From NCBI RefSeq assembly GCF_000956405.1, contig NZ_JYIV01000022.1:62001-126000 (forward strand): a stretch of 64,000 nt of DNA, written 5' to 3'. Below the pieces are notes generated by a model. The model ran no database searches, was not told the DNA's origin, and saw only the letters and a program-made list of their open reading frames with translations. Below, piece by piece: positions 8,570 to 15,914 of this stretch (within the stretch, counting starts at the first letter, position 1; each line of letters starts with the position of its first letter). Made by a program: the position numbers and the translations under genes. The stretch is from Microbacterium oxydans (GTDB taxonomy: Bacteria; Actinomycetota; Actinomycetes; Actinomycetales; Microbacteriaceae).

Positions 8570-9574
8570 TCAGTCGGTGAGGGTGGCGAGGAGCTCGCGC
8601 ACGCGGCCCTCGATATCGTCGCGGATCGCTTCGACCCCTTCCGGGGAGGCCAGCGCTGGGTCTCCGACGGCCCAGTCCTCGTAGCGGACGCCGGGGATGA
8701 TCGGGCACACGTCGCCGCAGCCCATCGTCACCACCACGTCCGCGGCGCGCACCGCGTCGTCGGTCAGCGGCTTCGGGAACGCCGTATCGGCTTCCTGCTC
8801 GCCTTCGATCTCGGTGAGCAGGGAGCGCACGTGCGGGTGCACATCCACCGCAGGCGTCGACCCGGCGGAGCGGGCGATGACCTTGCCCCCGGCGAGCCGG
8901 TTGACGATCGCGGCGGCGAGTTGCGAGCGGCCCGCGTTCTGCACGCACACGAACAGTACCTGCGGCACGCCCGCGCTGCGATCACGGGTCAGGTCGGCCA
9001 GGCGCTGTCGGGCGAAGCGTTCGGTGAGCGGGATCAGGTGCGCCGTCAGCTTCGCCGAACGCACCAGGCCCGCGTAGGACTCGCGCACGATCGCGACCAC
9101 GAGTTCCCGGTTCAGCCCGGTCAGCTCGTCCGTAAGTTCCTCGGCGAGGCGGGTCACGCGGGCGTCCATCTGCTGCAAGGCCTCGGCCCGTGCCGCGGTG
9201 TCTTCAGGCTCGTCCGTGACGGCTGCGGCGGGAGCGAACGCGTCAAGGAGAGCCGCGACCGCGCGCTGCCTGCCCGGCGCGATGCGGTAGTACACCCAGG
9301 TACCCCGCCGCTCGGACAGCAGCATCCCCGTCTCCTTCAGCACCTTCAGATGGTGGGAGACCGTCGGCTGTGACACCTCGGCGAGCTCGGCGAGGTCGCA
9401 CACGCAGGACTCTCCGCGCGGGTCGGTCGCGATCGCGGAGAGCATCCGCAGACGCAGCGGATCAGCGAGCGCCTTTAGCGCGCCGGCCACGGTAGTCGCG
9501 GCCTCGGTGCCGATGGCATGCGTCGCGGACGGCGCGCACGCCTCCGTGTCGGAGTTGACGGCGGTATCGGTCAT
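8570..9574 (-). CDS. arsRC2: ArsR-ArsC fusion: arsenic repressor joined to an arsenate reductase domain
   Basis: The 334-residue product has three parts. Residues about 15-110 form an ArsR winged helix with the metal-site motif CVCDLAEL and the recognition helix VSQPTVSHHLKVLKE. Residues about 120-190 form a helical region seen at the front of some phosphatase-like reductases. Residues about 195-334 are an ArsC domain with P-loop CVQNAGRSQ and TMGCGDVCP. The ATG overlaps the acr3 stop by 4 bp; a longer upstream frame only copies acr3 sequence. Such a fusion, with co-transcribed thioredoxin genes, has been described in an arsenic-resistant Microbacterium, as I recall. It likely represses this operon. 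Confidence 0.9.
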   Translation of the reverse strand: MTDTAVNSDTEACAPSATHAIGTEAATTVAGALKALADPLRLRMLSAIATDPRGESCVCDLAELAEVSQPTVSHHLKVLKETGMLLSERRGTWVYYRIAPGRQRAVAALLDAFAPAAAVTDEPEDTAARAEALQQMDARVTRLAEELTDELTGLNRELVVAIVRESYAGLVRSAKLTAHLIPLTERFARQRLADLTRDRSAGVPQVLFVCVQNAGRSQLAAAIVNRLAGGKVIARSAGSTPAVDVHPHVRSLLTEIEGEQEADTAFPKPLTDDAVRAADVVVTMGCGDVCPIIPGVRYEDWAVGDPALASPEGVEAIRDDIEGRVRELLATLTD

Positions 9575-10659
9575 GACGTCCTCGATTCGACGGCGTAGGG
9601 GTCGGTGCGGAACCAGGCCTTCGCGGCCCAGAGTGAGACGTAGACGAGGCCGACCAGCACGGGCACTTCGATCAGGGGGCCGACAACGCCCGCGAGGGCC
9701 TGCCCGGAGGCCGCGCCGAAGGTGCCGATCGCGACCGCGATGGCGAGTTCGAAGTTGTTGCCCGCCGCGGTGAACGCGAGCGTCGTCGACCGTGCGTAGC
9801 CGAGGCCGAGCGCTTTGCCGAGCAGCAGCCCCGCGAACCACATCAGGCCGAAGTAGATCAACAGCGGCAGCGCGATCCGCGCCACATCCAGCGGGCGGGA
9901 CGTGACCTGCTCACCCTGCAGCGCGAACAGCAGAACGATCGTGAACAGCAGCCCGTACAGCGCCCATGGTCCAACCGCGGGGAGGAACTTCTCCTCGTAC
10001 CAGGCGCGGCCGCGGCGCTTCTCGCCGATCCATCGCGACGCGAAGCCCGCCACCAGCGGCACGCCGAGGAAGACGAGCACGTTCAGCGCGATCTGCCAGA
10101 CGGAGACCACCAGGCCCTGCGCGTCCAGGCCCAGCCAGCCCGGCAGCACCGTGAGGTAGAACCAGCCCAGCACCGAGAACATCACGACCTGGAAGACCGA
10201 GTTGATCGCGACGAGCACCGCCGTCGCCTCACGGTCACCGCAGGCCAGGTCGCTCCAGATCACGACCATCGCGATGCACCGCGCCAGGCCCACGATGATC
10301 AGCCCGGTCCGATACTCGGGCAGATCCGGCAGGAAGATCCAGGCGAGCGCGAACATCACCGCGGGGCCCGCCAGCCAGTTCAGCACCAGCGACGAGACCA
10401 GCAGCTTCTTGTCCCCGGTGACAGCGGCGACCTTGTCATAGTGGACCTTCGCGAGCACGGGATACATCATCACCAGCAGGCCCAGCCCGATCGGGATCGA
10501 GATCCCGCCGACCTCCATTGCGGAGAGCGCGTCGGAAAGCGCTGGCACGAATCGTCCGAGGAGGAGGCCCGCGACCATGGCGAGGCCGATCCACAGCGGC
10601 AGCCACCGGTCGAGTGCGGAAAGGCGCTTCGGCGCGGCGCGGGTCAGAGTGTCGGTCAT
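9571..10659 (-). CDS. acr3: Arsenite efflux permease Acr3
   Basis: This is a 362-residue membrane carrier of the Acr3 (BART) family with about ten hydrophobic segments. It exports arsenite produced by the ArsC domains. Family hallmarks include MMYPVLAKVHYDKV, the cysteine in GLARCIAMVVIWSDLACGD, and the FTAAGNNFELAIAVAI motif. Both ends overlap neighbours by 4 bp, trxA upstream and the ArsR-ArsC fusion downstream. Confidence 0.93.
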   Translation of the reverse strand: MTDTLTRAAPKRLSALDRWLPLWIGLAMVAGLLLGRFVPALSDALSAMEVGGISIPIGLGLLVMMYPVLAKVHYDKVAAVTGDKKLLVSSLVLNWLAGPAVMFALAWIFLPDLPEYRTGLIIVGLARCIAMVVIWSDLACGDREATAVLVAINSVFQVVMFSVLGWFYLTVLPGWLGLDAQGLVVSVWQIALNVLVFLGVPLVAGFASRWIGEKRRGRAWYEEKFLPAVGPWALYGLLFTIVLLFALQGEQVTSRPLDVARIALPLLIYFGLMWFAGLLLGKALGLGYARSTTLAFTAAGNNFELAIAVAIGTFGAASGQALAGVVGPLIEVPVLVGLVYVSLWAAKAWFRTDPYAVESRTS

Positions 10660-10982
10660 GCGAACAGATCCTCGATCTTCGCCGAGTAGACGGGCTTCGG
10701 GTGCGCGCCAATCAGCACGTCCACCCGTTCCCCGTTCCGGTAGAAGCCAAGGGTCGGGATCGATGTCACGCCCGCGGCGGCCACAGTCTCAGGATTCTGA
10801 TCGGCGTCCAGCTTCACGATCTTCACACGCCCCGCGTACTCGCCGGCGAGCTGATCCAGGATCGGAGCGATTGCCTTGCACGGCCCGCACCAGGTCGCCC
10901 AGATGTCGACGACGACGGGCAACTCGGAGTCGAGGACCTCGTCCTGGAAAGTGGCGTCGGTGACGGGGGTGACGGTGCTCAT
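10656..10982 (-). CDS. arsX: Thioredoxin (operon-borne)
   Basis: This 108-residue thioredoxin has the active site WCGPC at about residues 32-36 and the cis-proline region [15 protein letters not shown]. It should pass electrons from the co-encoded reductase to the arsenate reductases. The start chosen is the ATG that overlaps the trxB stop by 4 bp; the longer open frame upstream is in trxB sequence. Confidence 0.92.
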   Translation of the reverse strand: MSTVTPVTDATFQDEVLDSELPVVVDIWATWCGPCKAIAPILDQLAGEYAGRVKIVKLDADQNPETVAAAGVTSIPTLGFYRNGERVDVLIGAHPKPVYSAKIEDLFA

Positions 10983-11953
10983 GCGAAGACCTCCAGAACA
11001 GGTGCGGAAACGGTAGCGGGTGCGAGGTCCGACAGGTAGTGCTGGGCGTCCTGCGCGGCCGCGCAGCCGGTGCCCGCGGCGGTAATCGCCTGCCGGTACG
11101 TGTGATCGACGAGATCCCCGGCCGCGAACACCCCAGCCAGGTTCGTCCGCGTGGACGGGTGCGCGACACGAACGTAGCCGTCCGCGTCGGTGTCTACCTG
11201 ATCCGCGACGAGCTCGGAGCGCGGATCGTGCCCGATCGCGACGAACACCCCCGTCGCGTCGAGCGTGCGCTCGGCCCCGGTGACGGTGTCGCGCAGCATG
11301 AGCCCGGTGACCTGCTCGTCGCCGAGGATCGCGGCGACCTCGCTGTCCCACGCGACCTCGATCTTCGGATCGTCCAGCACGCGCTGCGCCATAATCCTCG
11401 ACGCGCGGAACTCGCCCCGCCGGTGCACGACGGTCACTTTCGACGCGAACCGAGTGAGGAACAGAGCCTCTTCCATCGCCGAGTCCCCGCCACCGATCAC
11501 GGCGATCTCCTTGTCACGGAAGAAGAACCCGTCGCACGTCGCGCACCAAGACACTCCGTGCCCGGACAAGCGCTCCTCCTCGGGGAGGCCGAGCTTGCGG
11601 TACGCCGAGCCCATCGTCAGGATCACTGTCCGCGCCAGGTACGTCTCGCCGGCACCGGTCTCAACGGTCTTCATGTCGGCGTCAAGATCGACGCGAATCG
11701 CGTCGTCGTAGACGATCCGAGCACCGAACCGCTCCGCCTGCGCTCGCATCGACTCCATCAGCCCCGGACCCTGCACACCGTCAACGAAACCGGGGAAGTT
11801 CTCCACCTCAGTCGTCGTCATCAACGCCCCGCCCGCGGTGACCGAACCCGCGATCACGACCGGAGCGAGACCCGCACGGGCTGCATAGACCGCCGCGGTA
11901 TACCCGGCGGGACCGGACCCGACGATAACCAGCTCCACCTCTTGATTTGACAT
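10979..11953 (-). CDS. arsT: Thioredoxin reductase (operon-borne)
   Basis: This 324-residue flavoprotein has the FAD motif [17 protein letters not shown] at the N-terminus, the redox pair CATC at about residues 136-139, an NADPH motif [10 protein letters not shown], and a second FAD motif [13 protein letters not shown]. It is the first gene of the six-gene operon. No ribosome site is visible; the start lies close behind an AT-rich hexamer, so the transcript may be leaderless. Confidence 0.93.
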   Translation of the reverse strand: MSNQEVELVIVGSGPAGYTAAVYAARAGLAPVVIAGSVTAGGALMTTTEVENFPGFVDGVQGPGLMESMRAQAERFGARIVYDDAIRVDLDADMKTVETGAGETYLARTVILTMGSAYRKLGLPEEERLSGHGVSWCATCDGFFFRDKEIAVIGGGDSAMEEALFLTRFASKVTVVHRRGEFRASRIMAQRVLDDPKIEVAWDSEVAAILGDEQVTGLMLRDTVTGAERTLDATGVFVAIGHDPRSELVADQVDTDADGYVRVAHPSTRTNLAGVFAAGDLVDHTYRQAITAAGTGCAAAQDAQHYLSDLAPATVSAPVLEVFA

Positions 11954-11982
11954 GCTTCTATATTGACATTCATCGAATCAGA
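11954..11982 (-). promoter_or_regulatory. Promoter/operator region of the arsenic operon
   Basis: On the minus strand CAATAT lies 6 nt before the trxB ATG, a weak leaderless -10 match. An ATTC-N3-GAAT dyad lies just upstream and could be the ArsR site. Both are read by eye only. Confidence 0.4.
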
Positions 11983-12090
11983 CCGCGAGTCCATGATGGC
12001 TTCGTCACCCGATGTTCACCTACCGTGGTCGAATACGGCCTACCAACGCGCTTCGCGGCGAGCCCGCGTCGTCGCTGAGCCGCGCACAAA

Positions 12091-12125
12091 AGTGCACTCT
12101 TCGACAATCGGACCTACCAGTATCG
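12091..12125 (+). repeat. Right direct repeat of the metal-resistance element
   Basis: This copy matches 1165-1199 (30 of 35). cpaF coding sequence resumes immediately to its right, so this is the junction of the element with the chromosomal gene. Confidence 0.75.
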
Positions 12126-12187
12126 GCGATGGCCACATGCAGACGCGACCCGTCCGGAAGCGAGGCATCGACGAACGGCTGGCTGAT
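12122..12187 (-). pseudogene. Orphan internal fragment of cpaF/tadA
   Basis: Read on the minus strand from 12187 the frame gives I-S-Q-P-F-V-D-A-S-L-P-D-G-S-R-L-H-V-A-I-A-D, a well-known CpaF/TadA stretch that directly continues the fragment at 20521-20909 (ending GRRVDI). It is cut on one side by the serine-integrase element and on the other by the metal-resistance element. The rest of the gene is not in the window. Confidence 0.85.
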
Positions 12188-12211
12188 CTCAAAACCGTAA
12201 AATAGACATAT
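12185..12211 (+). other. attL of the serine-integrase element
   Basis: The sequence ggctGATctcaaaaccg joins cpaF (left of GAT) to the element arm. The arm atctcaaaacc-N8-gacatat recurs inverted at the other end (20497-20522). The crossover must fall in the shared trinucleotide GAT. The int promoter and start codon lie inside this arm. Confidence 0.82.
12198..12203 (+). promoter_or_regulatory. int leaderless -10 box (TAAAAT)
   Basis: TAAAAT is followed by 6 nt and the ATG of int. The box lies in the attL arm, so what stands at -35 differs between the integrated and circular forms. Confidence 0.6.
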
Positions 12212-13676
12212 GGAGAAGCCGTCAGCCGTCCCCGCCGCGATCTACGCCCGCATCTCGCACGACAAGACCGGCGGCGGACTAGGCGTCGACCGCCAAGAGG
12301 CAGACTGCCGAGCGCTGGCGGAGCGCCTCGGATGGGATGTCGTCACGGTCTACGTGGACAACGACATCAGCGCCTACTCAGGAGCTCCGAGGCCGCAGTA
12401 CCGCGCGATGCTGGACGCGGTGCGCGCTGGCGAGGTGCGCGGCATCGTCGCGTGGCACACGGATCGGCTGCACCGTCGCGCATCCGAGCTGGAGGAGTTC
12501 GTCAACCTCGCTGAGGCGCATCATCTACAGATTCAGACCGTGACCGCGGGCACTGTCGATCTCGCCACCGCCTCGGGGCGGATGGTAGCGCGCATGCTCG
12601 GCGCTGCGGCTCAGCATGAGGTGGAGCACGCGAAGGAGCGGATGAAGCGGGCGAAGGATCAGATGGCGGCTGATGGGAAGTACCGCGGCGGCCAGCGCCC
12701 CTTCGGGTACGACAAGGACGGCACAACGATTCGCTCGAGCGAGGCGAAGGTTCTTCGTGAGGCCACCAAGGCGATTCTGGCCGGCCGTACACTGGCCGGC
12801 GTCGCCCGCGAACTGAACGCCGCGGGAAGCCGAACAGCGACCGGGCGGGAGTGGACGTACGGTCGGCTCAAAGAGGTTCTGGTGCGCCCTAGGAACGCGG
12901 GATTGCTCGCTCATGGTCTTCCAGGTCGCAACGCGAACAGGGATCGCCGAGGGCGGTCTTACGACCTGGAGATCATCGGTCAGGCAGCCTGGCCCGCGAT
13001 CGTTCCAGAAGACGAATGGCGGACGCTCGTCACGATGCTGACCGATCCGGCCCGCAGCCGACAGCACGGGAACGACACCCGCTGGCTGGGCAGCGGCATC
13101 TACCGGTGCGGCCTGTGCGGTGCGGCTATGCGTCCTGCGCCCTACGGCGGCACGAACTCGAACAAGGGGCGGGCGCGGAAGTTCCTCTACCGCTGCACGG
13201 CGCGAGCGCACCTCACGATCTCGACGGATCCCACCGATGCGTACATACGTGGGGCGGTGGCTGAGCTGATCCGCGACCCGCGCGTCATGGCAGCAATGCG
13301 GCCCGGCGAGGACTCTGTGATCGCCGCTGATCGCGAGGAGCGGGCGAAGCTCTCTCGCCGACTCGATGCGTTCGAGCGTGACTACGCAGCCGGTGACATC
13401 ACCGCGAAGCAGCTACGCGCAGCGACGGAACGAGTTTCCGCCGAGATCGAGATGGTTGACGCCCGCATGGCGAAGGCGCTGCGCTCGTCGGCGTCGAGCA
13501 CGATCCTTCGGGCGGATGACCCTGGGCAGGCGTTCCTGGACGCGCCCATCGACGTTCAGCGTGCGGTTCTCTCCACTGTGCTAACAGTCGAAATCATGCC
13601 TGCTGAGAAAAAGGGCGCGCCCTGGACCGCGTCTCGGGTGAGATTTCTGAGAGCTGGCAGCGAAGTCACTCGTTGA
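12210..13676 (+). CDS. int: Large serine recombinase (integrase)
   Basis: This 488-residue recombinase has a resolvase catalytic domain at residues 8-150: the nucleophile Ser in YARISHD, RQ in GVDRQEADC, and the WHTDRLHR motif. A recombinase domain follows (GGQRPFGYDKDGTTI), then a zinc ribbon (CGLCGAAMRP with a second Cys in YRCTARAH) and a coiled coil at about residues 370-430. It should catalyse attP x attB integration into cpaF. Its start lies inside attL. Its 3' end overlaps the convergent third TA-operon gene by 11 bp. Confidence 0.93.
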   Translation: MEKPSAVPAAIYARISHDKTGGGLGVDRQEADCRALAERLGWDVVTVYVDNDISAYSGAPRPQYRAMLDAVRAGEVRGIVAWHTDRLHRRASELEEFVNLAEAHHLQIQTVTAGTVDLATASGRMVARMLGAAAQHEVEHAKERMKRAKDQMAADGKYRGGQRPFGYDKDGTTIRSSEAKVLREATKAILAGRTLAGVARELNAAGSRTATGREWTYGRLKEVLVRPRNAGLLAHGLPGRNANRDRRGRSYDLEIIGQAAWPAIVPEDEWRTLVTMLTDPARSRQHGNDTRWLGSGIYRCGLCGAAMRPAPYGGTNSNKGRARKFLYRCTARAHLTISTDPTDAYIRGAVAELIRDPRVMAAMRPGEDSVIAADREERAKLSRRLDAFERDYAAGDITAKQLRAATERVSAEIEMVDARMAKALRSSASSTILRADDPGQAFLDAPIDVQRAVLSTVLTVEIMPAEKKGAPWTASRVRFLRAGSEVTR

Positions 13677-14118
13677 GCGGTTCGCCCACCACGTCAGATT
13701 CAACCTCGGACTCGGCGTCGTCTTGTGTCGAGCGAACAAGTTGACTTACTTCGGGCTCCGGGGCCTTCGCGGGCAGAGAGACTTCAAACTCGGTGGCAGA
13801 GATTGCCGCCCGAAACGCCATCCTCGCCGTATCCCACAGGGTTTCCAAAGCTCGGGACTGGACCAGTAGGTCCTTGAACTCCTCCCCCGGATCATCCTCT
13901 GCAGAGACTGCCATGAGGCATGCAACTGTCACCTCACCCACGCCTCCCTCGGCCCCGGCGTGGACGGTACCGAACACGACGCGTCCCAAGTCGTCTTCGT
14001 CGCGCTCTGGAGCGTATCCGACTAACCAGTTGAGGTGAGGTTCGTCGACATCCATTCGCATGGCCCGAACTTCCATGACTTCCGGGCTCAGCAGTTCCAG
14101 CGCCGGGTACTTGATCAT
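13666..14118 (-). CDS. Third gene of a toxin-antitoxin operon, possible SecB-like chaperone
   Basis: The product has 150 residues. The region about 88-122 (ALETLWDTARMAF then AISATEFEVSLP) resembles the C-terminal part of SecB, where an LWPYAREVI helix is followed by a PPLxLPP turn. The middle (GRVVFGTVHAG, GEVTVACLMAV) looks like beta strands, and the tail is acidic. The start overlaps the antitoxin stop by 1 bp. The order toxin, antitoxin, SecB-like gene matches toxin-antitoxin-chaperone operons such as M. tuberculosis Rv1955-Rv1957. The SecB assignment is a motif reading, not proven; otherwise it is a protein of unknown function. Confidence 0.55.
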   Translation of the reverse strand: MIKYPALELLSPEVMEVRAMRMDVDEPHLNWLVGYAPERDEDDLGRVVFGTVHAGAEGGVGEVTVACLMAVSAEDDPGEEFKDLLVQSRALETLWDTARMAFRAAISATEFEVSLPAKAPEPEVSQLVRSTQDDAESEVESDVVGEPLNE

Positions 14119-14552
14119 CAGGCACTGACCTTCCGCTTGAATTCGGAACGGACGGGCGTGTTGTACTCGGGGGCGGTGGGACGCCTATACCGAGAGGCCG
14201 CAGCACGCTCGGACACATGAGTCGTATGAAGCGCCGGGCTCTTCCAGGCGGCGTACTTTGCCAGATCGACCGGGGCACTAGATTGCTCTGCCGCGGGCAT
14301 CCGTGCACCGAGCTGCAATTCCGCACCTAGAGCATGAAGGGTCGCCGCAAGGTTGCGAACCGTGATGTTGCGGTTGCCGCGAAGCCGCTCAGTCACCTCG
14401 CTTCGACTGACCTTCAACACCCGAGCGAGCTCGGCTCGGCTCAGGCCACTGGCCTCGAGCGCGCGAGCGATGAGTTCAGATGCATCGACCATCGCCGCTT
14501 CCTTGGCGTAGACAGCCTCATGGTGCGGATCATTGGTCGGAAACAGTCCCAT
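14118..14552 (-). CDS. XRE-family antitoxin, HigA-like, with C-terminal extension
   Basis: This 144-residue protein has an XRE helix-turn-helix at about residues 24-85 (ALEASGLSRAELARVLKVSRSEVTERL). About 60 extra residues follow, with aromatic positions (KYAAW, SRYRR, EYN). In chaperone-dependent HigA antitoxins such an extension is the chaperone-addiction region; that link is inferred. The start at 14552 has AAGGAG 6 nt upstream, better than ATGs at 14576 or 14570. It overlaps the toxin gene by 23 bp. Confidence 0.75.
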   Translation of the reverse strand: MGLFPTNDPHHEAVYAKEAAMVDASELIARALEASGLSRAELARVLKVSRSEVTERLRGNRNITVRNLAATLHALGAELQLGARMPAAEQSSAPVDLAKYAAWKSPALHTTHVSERAAASRYRRPTAPEYNTPVRSEFKRKVSA

Positions 14553-14958
14553 CAGCTTCTCCTTCTCCATAGCCACCCCAGAAGATGGCGAACGCCCTCT
14601 TGGCGTTCTTCACTACTTGTTTGTCGCCACCCTTGCGATCACCGTGGGTCACATACCAGCGACCCTCGAAGTGAACGACGTAGAGACGCCGTCCGCCCTG
14701 TCGATGAGTCTTCAGTTCGTGCACTACAGCGCCGCGGTCTTTTGGGTCGTCGCCACTGATGTACCGCATGTTCTCGGGCGACTTGATGTGGTGGCCGTTC
14801 TTCAACCACTCGAAATACCGGCGAAACTTGGCCTTGTCTTGCTCCTGAAGCGCATCGACAAATTTCTCGCCTTCATTCTCTCCTCCGTCGTTGATGACCG
14901 TGAAGACTACGTCGCTCTCGTCGAACACCCTGATGAGGCGTGTCGGCTGTTCGGTCAT
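14530..14958 (-). CDS. RelE/HigB-type toxin (Gp49-like)
   Basis: This 142-residue protein probably is an mRNA-cleaving toxin of the RelE superfamily. The core VVHELKTHRQGGRRLYVVHFEGRWYVTH, followed by GGDKQVVKNAKRAFAIF, matches the family pattern of a strand pair, basic residues and a C-terminal helix. A longer frame extends upstream, but the ATG at 14958 gives the sensible N-terminus. As in HigBA, the toxin comes first, and it overlaps the antitoxin, which sits next to a SecB-like gene. Confidence 0.7.
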   Translation of the reverse strand: MTEQPTRLIRVFDESDVVFTVINDGGENEGEKFVDALQEQDKAKFRRYFEWLKNGHHIKSPENMRYISGDDPKDRGAVVHELKTHRQGGRRLYVVHFEGRWYVTHGDRKGGDKQVVKNAKRAFAIFWGGYGEGEADGTVSDQ

Positions 14959-15093
14959 AACTTTACACACAATCGCCGGTGAAGTCGCTGAATATGCCCC
15001 GAGGGTACATGCTCTCGGGCGCAGGCGGGGCGTGCGCCACGGATTCGTGTCTTCGCGACCGCTCCCTGGCCTACAGACGGGACGGAAATCAGC

Positions 15094-15172
15094 TAGGCGG
15101 TCTATGCCGTCAGGGGACCGTTTCGGTGCCTCAGTCGTGCGGGAACGGACGCCTGATGGCATAGACCGCCTA
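15094..15172. repeat. 21-bp inverted repeat between the TA operon and the excisionase-like gene
   Basis: The arms 15094-15114 and 15152-15172 are inverted copies at 20 of 21 positions (taggcggtctatgcc then tcagg), 37 bp apart. A third half-site, gcggtc, adjoins the right arm at 15173-15178. The position between divergent gene sets fits an operator, a directionality-factor site or an origin. A TAAACT -10 candidate (15186-15191) follows on the plus strand. Confidence 0.7.
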
Positions 15173-15334
15173 GCGGTCTGTCCGGTAAACTGGAACTACC
15201 GAGGGCAGCGGAGGCGGCCCTCGAAATCCACCGCCTCCCGCGCAGGAGAGCCGACCCAATCCCAGGGCGTTAGCGCGATTCCAGAGCTCCCAAGAACGGC
15301 ACCGTCGTGTGCCTCTTCTTGAGGAGCTTTTCTC

Positions 15335-15595
15335 ATGCACACCCCCGAGCGCACACCGCGCTTCCTCACGTTCGCCCAGGTACGCGAGCGTTTCCAGGTG
15401 TCTGACAAGACGCCGAAGAACTGGGTATCCAAGGGATACCTGCAGGTGTACCGAGCTGATGACGGCACCATGCTGCTCAACCTCGATGAAATCGAGGCCG
15501 CACTGAAGATCCTTGGCCCAACCAAGATGCGCACAGGTCTTCGGCGCTATGGCGCGGCCGTCAAGCCACTGCCCATCCAGGCGGTGTCCGAATGA
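15335..15595 (+). CDS. Excisionase-like/MerR-type small DNA-binding protein
   Basis: This 86-residue protein has a winged-helix core LTFAQVRERFQVSDKTPKNWVSKGYLQVYR, then LLNLDEIEAAL, the form of excisionase-family domains. A GAGGAG ribosome site lies 10 nt upstream of the ATG. In an element with a serine integrase it could be the recombination directionality factor or a regulator of the operon it heads. The next gene overlaps its stop by 4 bp. Confidence 0.75.
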   Translation: MHTPERTPRFLTFAQVRERFQVSDKTPKNWVSKGYLQVYRADDGTMLLNLDEIEAALKILGPTKMRTGLRRYGAAVKPLPIQAVSE

Positions 15596-15702
15596 GCGAG
15601 ACGCCGGTACCCACGCAGCCGCTGCCAACACTCACAGACGACCAGTGCCTGCGCGTCGCGACGCTCCTTTCATCGAGCCTCACGACTGGAGTTCGATCGT
15701 GA
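15592..15702 (+). CDS. Possible 36-residue small protein
   Basis: The short frame (MSETPVPTQPL to TTGVRS) is joined by a 4-bp overlap to the gene before and another 4-bp overlap to the gene after, which is the main reason to list it. No domain is recognisable. Confidence 0.45.
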   Translation: MSETPVPTQPLPTLTDDQCLRVATLLSSSLTTGVRS

Positions 15703-15914
15703 GCGCCGCCGAGGAGAATCTTGCTGCCGAGATCGCCGAGGCGGAGCGCATGCGCGCCGAGAGTATCGCGGATTTCGATCGCCTCGCGCTCCCGAAGTCG
15801 TCGCCGCTCAGGTTGAGCGAGCAGGAGCGCGCGGAGGCTGACGGAGCCCTGCGCGATTTCCAGACGCGTCTGGCGTCTGGCGACCGGTACGGCAACGAGG
15901 AGGACGACGCATGA
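15699..15914 (+). CDS. Small charged protein of unknown function
   Basis: This 71-residue product starts at a GTG that overlaps the preceding stop by 4 bp. It is highly charged and probably helical (AAEENLAAEIAEAERMRAES), with an acidic tail. It overlaps the ATPase gene by 4 bp, so it belongs to the replication-like operon. I do not recognise a family. Confidence 0.6.
   Translation: MSAAEENLAAEIAEAERMRAESIADFDRLALPKSSPLRLSEQERAEADGALRDFQTRLASGDRYGNEEDDA

Larger units (their letters stand above)
1165..12125. mobile_element. 10.9-kb arsenic/chromate resistance element with a recombinase module
   Basis: The segment is bounded by 35-bp imperfect direct repeats. It starts with three genes (tyrosine recombinase, XRE regulator, zinc-ribbon/degenerate recombinase) and carries SulP, MerR and an arsenic-chromate operon as cargo. 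The right boundary falls within a cpaF gene fragment. The left boundary abuts a cad-type unit rather than cpaF, which suggests tandem insertion of related elements at the same site. The missing 3' part of cpaF would then lie left of the window. Confidence 0.65.

Noticed and set aside
9575..9841. N-terminal extension of the ArsR-ArsC fusion
   Set aside because: The added residues lie within acr3 in another frame, are Arg-rich and have no domain; an ATG with 4-bp overlap gives the normal ArsR start.
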